From contig QIBA01000051.1 of NCBI GenBank assembly GCA_003225175.1, positions 1-63,480 of the forward strand: a DNA stretch of 63,480 bases, given 5' to 3'. Both the position numbers and the translations under genes were made by a program. The stretch is from Acidobacteriota bacterium (GTDB taxonomy: Bacteria > Acidobacteriota > Terriglobia > Terriglobales > Acidobacteriaceae). Shown here one piece after another: positions 51,215 through 60,733 of this stretch; the first letter of the stretch is position 1, and every line of letters begins with the position of its first letter. Below the pieces are notes generated by a model that searched no databases, was not told the origin of the DNA, and worked only from the letters and a program-made list of their open reading frames with translations.

Positions 51215-52606
51215 TCACCATCGCCGCCCGCGAATCCGGCCACTCTTGGGAGTAAAGCCCTCATAGTGACGCATTACCAGCTGCGCCTCGATCTGATTCA
51301 CGGTATCCATCGCGACACCGACGACAATCAGCAAGGAAGTACCGCCAAAGTAGAACGTGACGCCCAAGCCGTTGGTAAACCATGTCGGAAAGCGCTCGAA
51401 GAAATTTCCCAGCACGCCGGGCAGGTGGTTCAGGTGGATGCCGCCGATCATCCACTGCGGAATGATCGAGACAATGCAGAGATAGAGGCCTCCCACCAGC
51501 GTGAGCCGGGTAAGGATGCTATTCACATATTCCTGCGTGCGCTTGCCGGGACGAATGCCGGGAACAAACCCACCATATCGCCGCATATCGTCGGCCACCC
51601 GGGCCGGATCAAAGATGATCGAGACGTAGAAATAAGCGAAAAAGATGATGCCGATAATGTACAGAAACTCGTACAGCGGCTCGCCGCCACGCAGCTGATC
51701 GAAAATCCAAGAAAATCCACGGGTGTTCTTGAAGTATTGCCCCAAAAATAAAGGCGCGCTGAGGATCGACGAGGCAAAGATCACCGGCATCACGCCGCCA
51801 GCATTCACGCGGAAAGGCATGTATGTACTTTGTCCGCCCATCATCTTCCGTCCGACGATGCGCTTTGCGTACTGCACCGGAATACGCCGTTCGCTGCGTT
51901 CAACGAAGACGATGAACGCGACCACCACGATCATTACTGCAATCAGCAGCACCATCGCTGGCACCGTAAAGCCGCCCCATGCTTGTGTCTTTACCTTCTC
52001 GTATAGGTCGGCAATGCCGCGCGGCAGTCCTACGACGATTCCGGCAAAGATCAGCAGCGACATTCCGTTTCCGATGCCACGTTCCGTAATCTGCTCGCCC
52101 AGCCACATGATGAAAGCTGTTCCAGCCGTTAGCGTGATGACCGTCATCAAGATGAACCCAGGACCTGGATTGGTGACAAACTGGACGCCGCCAGAATTCT
52201 TCTGCAGCGTGATAGCGATACCAAATGACTGCAGGGCACCGAGAACAACGGTGAGGTAGCGGGTCCACTGCGTGATTTTCTTGCGCCCGAGCTCCCCTTC
52301 CTTCTGCAGCTTCGCCAATGGTTCGTAGACGACGGTCAGCAACTGCAGAATGATCGATGCCGTGATATACGGCATGATGCCCAGGGCAAATATCGTCAGG
52401 CGGCGCAGGTTGCCGCCGCTAAACAGGTCCACAAAGCCGAGCACGGTTCCACGCTGCTGGTCGAAGAACTGGGACAGCAGATCCGCATTAATACCAGGCG
52501 TAGGAATGTGACCACCCAGACGATAGACAGCCAGCATCGCCAAGGCGAACAGAACACGCGTCCGAAGATCCGGGACGCGAAAGATGTTCGCTAACTTCTC
52601 AAACAT
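51215..52606 (-). CDS. secY: Preprotein translocase subunit SecY
   Basis: A 463-residue channel protein with ten membrane helices. MFEKLANIFRVPDLRTRVLF, YRLGGHIPTPGIN, YITASIILQLLTVVYEPLAK and PVQYAKRIVG are characteristic; RYGGFVPGIRPGKRTQEYV is the conserved cytosolic loop that contacts SecA and the ribosome. It forms the SecYEG channel in the inner membrane. Starts 14 bases after the rplO stop. Confidence 0.98.
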   Translation of the reverse strand: MFEKLANIFRVPDLRTRVLFALAMLAVYRLGGHIPTPGINADLLSQFFDQQRGTVLGFVDLFSGGNLRRLTIFALGIMPYITASIILQLLTVVYEPLAKLQKEGELGRKKITQWTRYLTVVLGALQSFGIAITLQKNSGGVQFVTNPGPGFILMTVITLTAGTAFIMWLGEQITERGIGNGMSLLIFAGIVVGLPRGIADLYEKVKTQAWGGFTVPAMVLLIAVMIVVVAFIVFVERSERRIPVQYAKRIVGRKMMGGQSTYMPFRVNAGGVMPVIFASSILSAPLFLGQYFKNTRGFSWIFDQLRGGEPLYEFLYIIGIIFFAYFYVSIIFDPARVADDMRRYGGFVPGIRPGKRTQEYVNSILTRLTLVGGLYLCIVSIIPQWMIGGIHLNHLPGVLGNFFERFPTWFTNGLGVTFYFGGTSLLIVVGVAMDTVNQIEAQLVMRHYEGFTPKSGRIRGRRW

Positions 52607-52620
52607 AGTGGACCAACTTC

Positions 52621-53064
52621 TTAAGCACCGCCGATGATTTCTGCCTTGCCGCCGGCTTTGGTGATTTTTTCCTGGGCAGACTTCGAGAACTTATGAGCCT
52701 GCACGTTAACCTTCTTCTTCAGTTCGCCATCACCCAGAACTTTGACCAGGGCGCCGTCCTTAACCAAACCGGCTTTGACCAGCGTTTCGAGCGTCACATC
52801 GCCTTCACCAAGTGAGGCAATCCGGTCGATGTTCAGGACCGTGTATTCGGTCCTGAAAATATTAGTAAAGCCGCGCTTGGGTAAACGACGGTGGAGCGGC
52901 ATCTGACCGCCTTCAAAGCCACGCATCATGCGCGACCCAGAGCGGGAGCGCTGTCCTTTGTGTCCGCGGGTCGAGGTCTTACCCATCCCCGAACCCATGC
53001 CGCGTCCGACACGCTTCTTGTTCGAATTCGCCTTCTTGGGCGCTCGCAAATTGGAAAGATTCAT
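52621..53064 (-). CDS. rplO: Ribosomal protein L15
   Basis: A 147-residue 50S assembly protein. The Gly/Arg/Lys-rich N-terminus ([40 protein letters not shown]) and the C-terminal [16 protein letters not shown] region are typical. The spacer upstream (to rpmD) holds a dispersed palindrome. Followed by secY. Confidence 0.98.
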   Translation of the reverse strand: MNLSNLRAPKKANSNKKRVGRGMGSGMGKTSTRGHKGQRSRSGSRMMRGFEGGQMPLHRRLPKRGFTNIFRTEYTVLNIDRIASLGEGDVTLETLVKAGLVKDGALVKVLGDGELKKKVNVQAHKFSKSAQEKITKAGGKAEIIGGA

Positions 53065-53086
53065 AGTGTTCTCTTACTGCATGGCG

Positions 53087-53109
53087 GAAACGCAGCATGC
53101 TGCGTCTCT
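53087..53109. repeat. GACGCAGCATGCTGCGTC palindrome in the spc operon
   Basis: GAAACGCAGCATGCTGCGTC followed by TCT lies in the 58-base spacer between rpmD and rplO, immediately upstream of the rplO ribosome-binding region. The same word is found at 16436, 20267, 21196, 37267 and 46149. Confidence 0.8.
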
Positions 53110-53122
53110 ACTTTGCTGCTGA

Positions 53123-53338
53123 TTACTGAACAAACTCAAGCAGGTGCGGAATCTTCTTCACCATTCCACGAATCGACGGCGTATCTTCCCGTTCGACTAC
53201 TTGGTTCAGGCGTGTAAATCCCAAGCCCTTGACGATTTTCTTATGCTTCACCGGCGAGGCAATGTACGACCGCACCCAGCGGATACGCACCGTTCCCTTT
53301 GCCCCTGACTTCTGAGAGCTAGCTTTTTTCTCTGCCAT
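53123..53338 (-). CDS. rpmD: Ribosomal protein L30
   Basis: A 71-residue 50S protein. The conserved part is VRIRWVRSYIASPVKHKKIV, KGLGFTRLNQVVERED and IRGMVKKIPHLLEFV. A short Lys/Ser-rich N-terminus makes it about 10 residues longer than usual. The frame is open to 53413 within rpsE, but the ATG at 53338 (MAEKKASSQKS) with AGGAG upstream is the likely start. It lies 4 bases after the rpsE stop. Confidence 0.95.
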   Translation of the reverse strand: MAEKKASSQKSGAKGTVRIRWVRSYIASPVKHKKIVKGLGFTRLNQVVEREDTPSIRGMVKKIPHLLEFVQ

Positions 53339-53342
53339 CTGT

Positions 53343-53855
53343 CTACAGCTCCTGGGCGGTCTTGCCGCGAAGGGCGGCCACTTCCGCCCGATCACGAAGC
53401 TTGCCGAGTGCATCGAAGGTGGCTTTGATCACATTGTGCGGATTCGCCGTGCCCAGCGACTTCGTGAGCACGTTCTGCACTCCTGCCGAAGTCATCACCG
53501 CACGCACTGCACCGCCGGCGATCACGCCGGTTCCTTCCGGAGCCGGCTTCAGAAGAACATGTCCCGAACCGAAGCGTCCGAGCACCGCGTGCGGGACCGT
53601 CGTCTGCGTGAGGTTCACCTTAATCAGGTTCTTCTTCGCTGACTCGATACCCTTGCGGATGGCCTGCGGAACTTCCTTGGCTTTGCCGGAACCATAGCCC
53701 ACTACTCCGGCGGCCGGATCTCCAACGACTACCAACGCGGCAAACGACAGGTTCTTGCCGCCCTTAACTACCTTCGTAACGCGATTGATGGCGACGACCT
53801 GGTCCTTAAGCTGAAACTGACCAGCATCGATTCTCTTCTTTGCGGTTGCTGCCAT
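53343..53855 (-). CDS. rpsE: Ribosomal protein S5
   Basis: A 170-residue 30S protein involved in decoding accuracy. [40 protein letters not shown] and [20 protein letters not shown] are family patterns. The frame extends to 53891 inside rplR, but the ATG at 53855 lies just after the rplR stop, has GGAG upstream and gives [13 protein letters not shown], so it is preferred. Confidence 0.97.
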   Translation of the reverse strand: MAATAKKRIDAGQFQLKDQVVAINRVTKVVKGGKNLSFAALVVVGDPAAGVVGYGSGKAKEVPQAIRKGIESAKKNLIKVNLTQTTVPHAVLGRFGSGHVLLKPAPEGTGVIAGGAVRAVMTSAGVQNVLTKSLGTANPHNVIKATFDALGKLRDRAEVAALRGKTAQEL

Positions 53856-53859
53856 TCGT

Positions 53860-54231
53860 TTAAAACTCCAATCCTGCTTCGCGCGCGGCATCAGCGAGAG
53901 CCTTGATGCGTCCGTGGTACAGATAGCCGCCGCGGTCGAAGACTACCTTCTTGATACCTTTTTCCTGTGCCCGCTGCGCGACCAGCTTGCCAATTTCCTT
54001 GGCCGACGCGAGATTGCCACCAGTCTTTTTCTTGCTTTTCCCTTCCTTACCGCTTGCCGTGGAGGCAGACACCAAGGTGACACCGCTGCCGTCGTCAATC
54101 ACTTGCGCATAGATGTGATTCAGCGAGCGGTAAATGTTCAGGCGGGGACGCGCATCGCTTCCCTGAAGCGCCTTACGGATTCGCGTGTGAACCCGTCGCC
54201 GTACTGCATCTTTTGAAATCTGGGGAATCAT
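53860..54231 (-). CDS. rplR: Ribosomal protein L18
   Basis: A 123-residue 5S rRNA-binding protein. [40 protein letters not shown] and [20 protein letters not shown] match the family. A Lys-rich insertion ([12 protein letters not shown]) sits in the middle. It follows rplF with a 69-base spacer. Confidence 0.97.
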   Translation of the reverse strand: MIPQISKDAVRRRVHTRIRKALQGSDARPRLNIYRSLNHIYAQVIDDGSGVTLVSASTASGKEGKSKKKTGGNLASAKEIGKLVAQRAQEKGIKKVVFDRGGYLYHGRIKALADAAREAGLEF

Positions 54232-54300
54232 GTTTTTCTATTGCAGCATCTTCGCCGCTGCATCCTTTCCTTCGCAGAACACCCTGGTTCCGCGATGAAG

Positions 54301-54840
54301 TTACTTCGCTCCCGTCTTACCGACCTTCTTCTTCAGGCGCTCGCCTGCGTAGCGAACACCCTTGTTCTTATACGGATCTGGTGGCCGCAGCGCACGCATA
54401 TCGGCAGCGACCTGTCCAACCTTCTGGCGGTCAATTCCAGTGAGGGTCAATCGCGTCTGCTTGGGATCGACCGCAACATCAATGCCCGTGGGTAGCGGGA
54501 ACTCGATGGGATGGGAGAATCCCAAGGTGAAGACCACGGTGCCCTTACCCTTCATCTCCACGCGATAACCAATTCCAACGATCTCGAGTTCTTTCTTCCA
54601 GCCGTGGGTCACGCCTTCGACCGCGTTGAAGACCAGAGCGCGCGCTAATCCATGAAGAGCCGCCTGCGAATCGTTCTCGCGTATGGCAACGAGGTGTCCG
54701 TCTTTTTGTTCGACCTTGATTCCGCCTGGGACTGGAGTATCCAGCCTGCCCTTGGGTCCCTGCACCGAAACGAGATTGCCCTGGATGTTCACTTTCACCC
54801 CACTGGGCACTTCGATCGGCTTTTTTCCAATTCTCGACAT
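54301..54840 (-). CDS. rplF: Ribosomal protein L6
   Basis: A 179-residue 50S protein near the GTPase centre, made of two similar domains. [33 protein letters not shown] and the C-terminal [20 protein letters not shown] are diagnostic. The frame is open to 54885; the ATG at 54840 has AAAGGAAC upstream and gives the canonical N-terminus. Confidence 0.98.
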   Translation of the reverse strand: MSRIGKKPIEVPSGVKVNIQGNLVSVQGPKGRLDTPVPGGIKVEQKDGHLVAIRENDSQAALHGLARALVFNAVEGVTHGWKKELEIVGIGYRVEMKGKGTVVFTLGFSHPIEFPLPTGIDVAVDPKQTRLTLTGIDRQKVGQVAADMRALRPPDPYKNKGVRYAGERLKKKVGKTGAK

Positions 54841-54902
54841 AAGTTCCTTTCGGTGAGTCGTCCCAGGGTTACTGGAAGTCCACAACCGTGATTAGCTCTT
54901 AA

Positions 54903-55301
54903 CTACCAAACCTCGCAGAGGATTTCGCCGCCGATTCCGCTCTTGCGCGCCTGGCGGCCGGTCATCACGCCTTTTGGAGTTGTGAGAATGTTGATTCCCA
55001 ACCCGCCGAGAACGCGCGGAATCTCTTCGTGGCCAACGTACACGCGGCAGCCCGGGCGCGAGATGCGCGCGAGGTTCGTGATGGCGGCGTCGTTGTTCGA
55101 GCTGTACTTCAGATATACGCGCAGAACTTTGCGCCCGTTCTCTTCGGTGGCCTTGAAGTTGGAAATATAGCCTTCCTCTTTCAGGATGCGCGCGATTTCC
55201 ATCTTCAGCTTCGAAGCGGGCACGTCCAGCTTCTGCTGGCGTGCGCTAACAGCGTTACGAATTCGGGTCAACAAATCTGCGACCGGATCGGTCAAACTCA
55301 T
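54903..55301 (-). CDS. rpsH: Ribosomal protein S8
   Basis: A 132-residue 30S assembly protein and, in E. coli, the spc operon repressor. MSLTDPVADLLTRIRNAVSA, LKMEIARILKEEGYISNFK and MTGRQARKSGIGGEILCEVW are canonical. A 152-base spacer with an inverted repeat separates it from rpsN. 62 bases before rplF. Confidence 0.98.
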   Translation of the reverse strand: MSLTDPVADLLTRIRNAVSARQQKLDVPASKLKMEIARILKEEGYISNFKATEENGRKVLRVYLKYSSNNDAAITNLARISRPGCRVYVGHEEIPRVLGGLGINILTTPKGVMTGRQARKSGIGGEILCEVW

Positions 55302-55378
55302 TCTTATCTCCTCTTATCGTTTCGCGTTAGCCCCGGTCTGCCCGGGAACCGGTCCGAAACGTACTGCAGTGAGCACCC

Positions 55379-55449
55379 GGCTTTCGGCACTCAGCCTTTG
55401 GCCTAAACCATCATGGGCTCGACCGGCCGAACGCTGAGTGCCGAAAGCC
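55379..55449. repeat. Intercistronic inverted repeat, rpsN-rpsH
   Basis: Arms 55379-55403 (GGCTTTCGGCACTCAGCC...) and 55425-55449 pair at 23 of 25 positions with a 21-base loop. On the transcript the first arm begins 4 bases after the rpsN stop. This is the most compact of the six elements. Confidence 0.85.
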
Positions 55450-55453
55450 TCTT

Positions 55454-55678
55454 TTACCAGGACGACTTGGAGACGCCTGGAATTTCGCCGCGAAGAGCGA
55501 GTCCGCGGAAGCACAGGCGGCACACGCCGAACTTGCGCAGGTACGCGCGTGGCCGTCCGCACAGCTTGCAGCGGTTATGTCTGCGGGTTGAAAACTTGGG
55601 TAGCGCACCTTTGCTGCCGCGCGCCTGCTCAAACTTTTTCTCGATCTTCGCGTCCTTCACTCGTTTTGCTGTGGTCAT
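55454..55678 (-). CDS. rpsN: Ribosomal protein S14, zinc-binding type
   Basis: A 74-residue S14 of the zinc-containing (Z) type: [20 protein letters not shown] supplies the four cysteines, then [18 protein letters not shown]. The usual type Z length is 61; the extra about 13 residues are N-terminal ([20 protein letters not shown]). Located between rplE and rpsH as expected. A 152-base spacer follows. Confidence 0.97.
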   Translation of the reverse strand: MTTAKRVKDAKIEKKFEQARGSKGALPKFSTRRHNRCKLCGRPRAYLRKFGVCRLCFRGLALRGEIPGVSKSSW

Positions 55679-55719
55679 GCAATCCTTAGAAATTTCAGAA
55701 CTAACTACTGGTAACTTCG

Positions 55720-56265
55720 TTATGCAGCGCGGAACGGCATTCCGAAGCTGCGCAGCAGTGCGCGGGCTTCGTTGTCGTTCTTGGCCGTTGTCACGATGGT
55801 GACATTCATCCCTTTGAGTTTGTCCACCTTCGCGTAATCAATCTCTGGGAAGATCAACTGATCTCGCAGTCCAAGCGTGTAGTTGCCGCGCCCGTCGAAG
55901 GACTTCGTCGATACTCCGCGGAAATCGCGCACGCGAGGCAGCACGACATTGATGAGACGGTCGAGGAACTCGTACATCCGATCACCCCGCAGAGTGACCA
56001 TGGCGCCAATCGGCATCCCTTCGCGAACCTTGAATGCGGCGATCGACTTCTTCGCCTTCGTGACTACCGGCTTCTGTCCAGTGATCTGGCCAAGTTCGCC
56101 AACAGCGGGATCGAGGACCTTCGCGTTCTGCGTAGCCTCTCCGACTCCCATGTTCACAACGATCTTGTGCAAACGCGGAACCGCCATCGGATTCTTCAGC
56201 GACAGTTCTTTCTGGAGCGCCGGAGCGATGTCTTTGTGAAATCTCTCTCGTAATCTCGCACTCAT
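55720..56265 (-). CDS. rplE: Ribosomal protein L5
   Basis: A 181-residue 5S rRNA-binding protein of the central protuberance. [60 protein letters not shown] and [20 protein letters not shown] are conserved. Follows rplX by 3 bases. Confidence 0.98.
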   Translation of the reverse strand: MSARLRERFHKDIAPALQKELSLKNPMAVPRLHKIVVNMGVGEATQNAKVLDPAVGELGQITGQKPVVTKAKKSIAAFKVREGMPIGAMVTLRGDRMYEFLDRLINVVLPRVRDFRGVSTKSFDGRGNYTLGLRDQLIFPEIDYAKVDKLKGMNVTIVTTAKNDNEARALLRSFGMPFRAA

Positions 56266-56268
56266 GGC

Positions 56269-56598
56269 TTAACTCTTCTCCAGCGTGGTCTTGCAGCGTT
56301 TGCAAACGCGCACGCTTTTGTCGCCGTGCCGCTCATGGCCAGCCCGCACTGGGCCACAACTCGGACAGACGAGCTTTACGTTCGAGATTGCGATCGGGCT
56401 CTCCTGCTCGGCGATGCCACCCTTGATATTCTTCTGCGGATTCGGCCGAACGTTCTTCTTCACCATCATTACGTGCTCAACGAGCACGCGGGCCGTATCG
56501 GGAAACACGCGCAACACACGCCCTTCTTTGCCTTTGTCTCGACCGGCAATGATCTTTACCTGATCATTGCGGCGGATGTCATAAGTTTTCTGCATCAT
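56269..56598 (-). CDS. rplX: Ribosomal protein L24
   Basis: A 109-residue 50S assembly-initiating protein with a KOW motif (RRNDQVKIIAGRDKGKEGRV). VEHVMMVKKNVRPNPQKNIK and the C-terminal CPSCGPVRAGHERHGDKSVR, VCKRC add a zinc-ribbon-like set of four Cys. The frame opens with TTG at 56604; the ATG at 56598 is more likely, with GAGAGAG upstream. Confidence 0.96.
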   Translation of the reverse strand: MMQKTYDIRRNDQVKIIAGRDKGKEGRVLRVFPDTARVLVEHVMMVKKNVRPNPQKNIKGGIAEQESPIAISNVKLVCPSCGPVRAGHERHGDKSVRVCKRCKTTLEKS

Positions 56599-56623
56599 CG
56601 TCAAACTCTCTCAACCAGCTTGC

Positions 56624-56995
56624 CTAGAGAACCTCTGGGGCAAGCGAAACAATCTTCAAAAACTTCTTCTCACGCAGCTCCCGGGCGACAGGACCAAAGA
56701 CACGCGTCCCAATCGGCTCGCCGGCTTCGTTGATCAGTACTGCTGCATTCTGGTCAAAGCGGATGTAGGTGCCATCACGTCGCCGCGATTCCTTGCGCAT
56801 CCGCACAACGACGGCCTTCACTACGGTTCCCTTTTTTGCCGTGCCATCCGGCGATGCTTCTTTCACTGCAGCGGTGATGATGTCACCCAATCCGGCACTT
56901 AAACCGCTCGATCCACCCAGGGGCAGAATCATCTGCAACTTACGCGCGCCGGAGTTATCGGCAACTTCCAACATGCTTCGCATCATTACGGCCAT
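56624..56995 (-). CDS. rplN: Ribosomal protein L14
   Basis: A 123-residue 50S protein at the subunit interface. [40 protein letters not shown] and [20 protein letters not shown] are highly conserved. GAGGAGAAA precedes the ATG. It lies between rpsQ and rplX. Confidence 0.98.
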   Translation of the reverse strand: MAVMMRSMLEVADNSGARKLQMILPLGGSSGLSAGLGDIITAAVKEASPDGTAKKGTVVKAVVVRMRKESRRRDGTYIRFDQNAAVLINEAGEPIGTRVFGPVARELREKKFLKIVSLAPEVL

Positions 56996-57025
56996 AATCT
57001 TTTTCTCCTCGTCTGCGAAGTAACC

Positions 57026-57349
57026 CTAACTCGCCTGCTCGATCTTTTCCGCACCAGGCACGATCGCAGCTCGCTGAATGATCTCAGCAAGACGCCACCG
57101 CTTCAGCTTGGACAAAGGACGAGTCTCGACGATCCGCACAACATCCCCGGTACGAGCGCTGTTCTCTTCATCATGCGCGTAGAACTTCTTGGATTTCGCA
57201 ATGACGCGCTTGTATTTCGCGTGTGACTTGCGCATCTCCACCTCTACCACAACCGTCTTCGCCATCTTGGTGGAGGTTACGTAACCGATCTTTTCATTCC
57301 GGTGCGAATCCGTCTTCTGCGTCTTTGCTCCGGTTGCCTGTTCAGCCAT
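57026..57349 (-). CDS. rpsQ: Ribosomal protein S17
   Basis: A 107-residue 30S OB-fold protein. [40 protein letters not shown] and [20 protein letters not shown] are conserved. N-terminal ([16 protein letters not shown]) and C-terminal extensions make it longer than the usual 84-88. Follows rpmC by 41 bases. Confidence 0.97.
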   Translation of the reverse strand: MAEQATGAKTQKTDSHRNEKIGYVTSTKMAKTVVVEVEMRKSHAKYKRVIAKSKKFYAHDEENSARTGDVVRIVETRPLSKLKRWRLAEIIQRAAIVPGAEKIEQAS

Positions 57350-57390
57350 TCAAAATCTCCTTCATCCCGCTCGAGCGGGAGCGCGAAGAA

Positions 57391-57777
57391 CTATCGCTTC
57401 GCCTTACTTTTCTTTGCTGCGGCCTTTTTCTTCGGCGCAGAAGCCTTCTTTGCAGCGGCTGACTTCTTCTTTGCGACAGCTCTCGAGGACTTCTTGCCCG
57501 GCGGCTCCTTCGTAGCTGCTGCAGGAGCCGCTTCCTGCGTCGGGCTTGCCGTGGCAGTGGCGGCGTTGCTCACGCGAGTATTGTCGATTCCCAATTCGCG
57601 CTCGCGTGCGATCGTCTTGATGCGTGCCAAATCCTTGCGCAACTCGCGCATTTTCTTCACGCCGGTCGTCTGTCCCATTTTGAGCTGAAACTTCAGGCGA
57701 AAGAGCTGATCAGCCGCATCGCGCTGCTGATGCGCAAGCTCGTCAGGACCAAGATTTCTGATCTTCTCAATGTTCAT
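57391..57777 (-). CDS. rpmC: Ribosomal protein L29 with long Lys/Ala-rich tail
   Basis: The first about 65 residues are canonical L29 (NLGPDELAHQQRDAADQLFR, LKFQLKMGQTTGVKKMRELR, KDLARIKTIARERE), a two-helix 50S protein at the tunnel exit where SRP and trigger factor bind. Residues about 70-128 form an unusual tail: a Thr/Ala/Pro-rich linker, then histone-H1-like Lys/Ala repeats (AKKKSAAAKKASAPKKKAAA). Twice the usual length. Confidence 0.96.
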   Translation of the reverse strand: MNIEKIRNLGPDELAHQQRDAADQLFRLKFQLKMGQTTGVKKMRELRKDLARIKTIARERELGIDNTRVSNAATATASPTQEAAPAAATKEPPGKKSSRAVAKKKSAAAKKASAPKKKAAAKKSKAKR

Positions 57778-57779
57778 TT

Positions 57780-58193
57780 CTAGTGTCCTTCGCGTGCAAC
57801 AAACTTGGTCTTTAGCGGGAGCTTGTGCGATGCTAGCCGCATCGCTTCCTGCGCATCGGTCTGACTTACCCCTTCCATCTCAAAGAGGATCTTTCCCGGG
57901 CGAACCACGGCTACCCAATGATCCGGCGCTCCTTTGCCCTTACCCATACGGGTTTCGGCAGGCTTCTTGGTTACGGGCTTATCAGGAAACAATCGCAGCC
58001 AAACTTTGCCGCCACGCTTCACGAACCGAGTCATGGCCACACGGCTTGCTTCGATCTGGCGGTCAGTAATGTAACCGCATTCCAGGACCTTGAGTCCGTA
58101 ATCACCGAAAGAGAGCTGCGAACCCCGCCATGCTTTTCCGGCCATGCGCCCGCGCTGCGTCTTGCGGTACTTAACTTTTTTCGGCATCAACAT
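57780..58193 (-). CDS. rplP: Ribosomal protein L16
   Basis: A 137-residue 50S protein near the peptidyl-transferase centre. [60 protein letters not shown] and [20 protein letters not shown] are diagnostic. Starts 28 bases after rpsC; stop 2 bases before the rpmC start. Confidence 0.98.
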   Translation of the reverse strand: MLMPKKVKYRKTQRGRMAGKAWRGSQLSFGDYGLKVLECGYITDRQIEASRVAMTRFVKRGGKVWLRLFPDKPVTKKPAETRMGKGKGAPDHWVAVVRPGKILFEMEGVSQTDAQEAMRLASHKLPLKTKFVAREGH

Positions 58194-58221
58194 AGAAATC
58201 CGTTTCCCAATCTTTTAATTA

Positions 58222-58884
58222 CTAGAACCCCGTAGCTACCTGCGGCTCGCGCTTCTTCTGCGCGAGAATTTCGCCTTTGTAAATCCACGTCTTTACACCG
58301 ATCACGCCGTACGTTGTGCGGGCTTCGCTGAAACCATATTCAATGTCCGCACGCAGCGTGTGCAGCGGAAGACGTCCCTGCAGATACCATTCGGAACGGG
58401 CGATTTCGTTTCCGTTCAAACGTCCGGAGACGCGAACCTTAATTCCCTTGCAACCAAAGCGCAGAGCGGAATCCACAGACTTGCGCATCGCGCGGCGGAA
58501 GCCAACGCGCTTCTCGAGCTGGAGTGCGATCGACTCAGAAACCAACTGAGCATCGAGCTCCGGCTTATGCACTTCCTGAATGTCGACAAAGACATCTCGG
58601 TTCGTCCGCTTCTGCAGCTCAACCTTTAGCTTGTCGATCTCGGCGCCTTTGCGTCCAATGATGATTCCGGGACGCGCGGTCTTGATGATGATCCGCAGTT
58701 TGTTTCCCGGACGCTCGATCTCAATCGCGCTCACGCCCGCAGACTTGAGCTTGTCCTTTAGCTCCGCCTTCAGCTTCACGTCTTCGAGGAGAAGCTTGTC
58801 GTAGTCCCGCTCAACGAACCAGCGCGACTTCCACGGTTTGGTGTAGCCGAGCCGAAATCCGTAGGGATGTACCTTCTGACCCAT
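58222..58884 (-). CDS. rpsC: Ribosomal protein S3
   Basis: A 220-residue 30S protein at the mRNA entry site, with an N-terminal KH domain. [40 protein letters not shown] (KH GxxG loop) and [31 protein letters not shown] are canonical. Its ATG lies 2 bases after the rplV stop. Confidence 0.98.
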   Translation of the reverse strand: MGQKVHPYGFRLGYTKPWKSRWFVERDYDKLLLEDVKLKAELKDKLKSAGVSAIEIERPGNKLRIIIKTARPGIIIGRKGAEIDKLKVELQKRTNRDVFVDIQEVHKPELDAQLVSESIALQLEKRVGFRRAMRKSVDSALRFGCKGIKVRVSGRLNGNEIARSEWYLQGRLPLHTLRADIEYGFSEARTTYGVIGVKTWIYKGEILAQKKREPQVATGF

Positions 58885-58886
58885 AG

Positions 58887-59372
58887 TTATCCTTTCGCCG
58901 TTGCTTTCTTCGAGGCGGTCTTCTTTTTTGCGGCTTTGCCGGGCGTGCGCTTCTTGGTAGTCGCGCTCTTCTCACCTACTACGGTCGCAGCACCGGCACT
59001 TTCTGCGCGAAGCCGTTCCGCAAGAGCGATTTCAATGTGTGCCATGCGGCGCTGGTAGCGATATGCCCTTCCCATCGGAGCCGGACGGATACGTTTCATG
59101 CGAGGACCATCGTTGGCGATCGCCCGCTTCACATAGAGCTGATCGACATCGACATCCAGACCCTTCTCCTGCCCAAGATAGTTCGCGTTCTCGACCGCGG
59201 AGCGCAGCAGCTTCTCGATCGAGGGAGCGATTCCCTTTTTGGTAAAAGCAAGCGTATTCATCGCATCTTCCACGCGACGGCCTTTAATCAGATCCAAAAC
59301 CAAGCGTACCTTCTGCGGCGAGACACGCTGAAAGCGGGCTTCTGCTCGAAATTCCTGTTCAGCAAAATTCAT
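58887..59372 (-). CDS. rplV: Ribosomal protein L22 with basic tail
   Basis: A 161-residue 50S protein lining the exit tunnel. [40 protein letters not shown] and the tunnel loop region [20 protein letters not shown] are canonical and complete by about residue 118. The last 43 residues form a Lys/Ala/Thr-rich tail ([16 protein letters not shown]) similar in composition to that of L29. Confidence 0.97.
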   Translation of the reverse strand: MNFAEQEFRAEARFQRVSPQKVRLVLDLIKGRRVEDAMNTLAFTKKGIAPSIEKLLRSAVENANYLGQEKGLDVDVDQLYVKRAIANDGPRMKRIRPAPMGRAYRYQRRMAHIEIALAERLRAESAGAATVVGEKSATTKKRTPGKAAKKKTASKKATAKG

Positions 59373-59385
59373 ATTCGTCTCTCCG

Positions 59386-59700
59386 TTATTTCGCCGGTGC
59401 TGGCGCTGGAGCCGGCTTGGCTGCAGTCTCCGTTGCCGCTGCCTTTACCGAGTGACCTTTGAAGTTGCGCGTCTGGCTGAATTCACCCAACTTGTGTCCG
59501 ACCATGTTCTCGGAGATGTACACGGGAATAAACTTGCGGCCGTTGTGCACTGCGATCGTGTGTCCAACCATGTCGGGATGGATCGTCGAGCGGCGCGACC
59601 AAGTGCGTACAACCTTCTTGTCGTTGGCCCGGTTCATCGTTTCGATCTTGACCATCAGGTGCTCGTCAATAAACGGCCCCTTCTTTGTGCTTCTCGCCAT
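59386..59700 (-). CDS. rpsS: Ribosomal protein S19
   Basis: A 104-residue 30S head protein. [40 protein letters not shown] and [20 protein letters not shown] are canonical. A C-terminal Ala/Pro-rich tail ([15 protein letters not shown]) adds about 12 residues beyond the usual 92. Lies between rplB and rplV. Confidence 0.97.
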   Translation of the reverse strand: MARSTKKGPFIDEHLMVKIETMNRANDKKVVRTWSRRSTIHPDMVGHTIAVHNGRKFIPVYISENMVGHKLGEFSQTRNFKGHSVKAAATETAAKPAPAPAPAK

Positions 59701-59706
59701 AAAACC

Positions 59707-60531
59707 TTATTTCCCTCTGCGGCTCACAATGAATTTGTCGGTCCGCTTGTTATTGCGCGTCTTGTAACCGCGAGTCGGCTGTCCCCAAGGCGTAACCGGA
59801 TGACGTCCGCCGGAGGTCTTTCCTTCACCACCGCCATGGGGATGGTCGACTGGGTTCATCGCCACACCGCGGTTTACTGGACGGCGTCCCAACCATCGCT
59901 TACGACCAGCCTTACCGATCGCGACGTTCTCATGGTCGGTATTCCCAACTTGGCCCACAGTCGCCATGCAATCCATCAGCACCTTGCGCGTCTCACCGGA
60001 AGGAAGCTTCAGCGACGCATAATCGCCTTCCTTCGCCACTAGTTGCGCAGCCCCGCCAGCCGAGCGAACCATCTGCGCGCCCTTGCCGGGCTTCAGCTCG
60101 ATGTTGTGCACCGTCGTACCGGCGGGAATGTTGCGCAGTGGAAGCGCGTTGCCCACCAGGATGTCGGCGTCAGGCCCGCTGACGATCTTCTGTCCAACCT
60201 GCAATCCCACGGGCTGCAGGATGTAACGCTTCTCGCCATCTGCGTACGACAGCAGCGCGATGCGCGCCGAACGATTGGGATCGTATTCAATCGACGTTAC
60301 CGTCGCGGGAATACCATCCTTATCGCGCTTGAAGTCGATGATGCGAATCTTGCGCTTGTGTCCTCCGCCACGATGCCAGCTCGTCAAATCGCCGGAATTG
60401 CGGCGGCCGCCCGTGCGCAGCTTGATCTCGGTCAGCGGCTTGTGCGGACGATCGGTCGTGATCTCGTCGTTGACCAGCGTCGTCTTAAATCGTAACGACG
60501 GAGTCAGCGGTCTGTATGTCTTAATCGGCAT
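59707..60531 (-). CDS. rplB: Ribosomal protein L2
   Basis: A 274-residue 50S protein needed for peptidyl-transferase activity and subunit association. [42 protein letters not shown]-like [20 protein letters not shown] and [20 protein letters not shown] include the conserved catalytic-site His. Preceded by a 202-base spacer that contains an inverted repeat, unusual in the S10 operon. Confidence 0.98.
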   Translation of the reverse strand: MPIKTYRPLTPSLRFKTTLVNDEITTDRPHKPLTEIKLRTGGRRNSGDLTSWHRGGGHKRKIRIIDFKRDKDGIPATVTSIEYDPNRSARIALLSYADGEKRYILQPVGLQVGQKIVSGPDADILVGNALPLRNIPAGTTVHNIELKPGKGAQMVRSAGGAAQLVAKEGDYASLKLPSGETRKVLMDCMATVGQVGNTDHENVAIGKAGRKRWLGRRPVNRGVAMNPVDHPHGGGEGKTSGGRHPVTPWGQPTRGYKTRNNKRTDKFIVSRRGK

Positions 60532-60570
60532 TGGTTATAACTCTCAGCCGGGGCATTGCCCCAATTACTG

Positions 60571-60727
60571 AATCGGGTGATCGGATGATCGGATGATCGG
60601 GTGAAGTAACTGCAATTGTTTACTTCGCCGAAACCCTAGCACCGACTCGCGCCGATCTTTGTTTTCCGGGCGCGTCACCTGGTGGGTCTTACTTCGCACG
60701 ATCACCCGATGACTCGATCACCCGATT
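60571..60727. repeat. Intercistronic inverted repeat built of 8-base units, rplW-rplB
   Basis: Each arm (60571-60609 and 60689-60727, 33 of 39 paired) is made of tandem 8-mers: CGATCATC, CGATCATC, CGATCACC then CGATT on the complement of the first arm; the second reads CGATCACC, CGATGACT, CGATCACC, CGATT. Loop about 79 bases. The element starts 7 bases after the rplW stop. Confidence 0.85.
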
Positions 60728-60733
60728 TCTTTC

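Noticed and set aside
16436-53109. Insertion sequences behind the dispersed palindromes
   Set aside because: No transposase frame or IS-sized unit was found near any copy; they are too short to be autonomous.
60571-60727. CRISPR array
   Set aside because: The 8-base units are contiguous with no spacers and form an inverted, not direct, arrangement; no cas genes are near.
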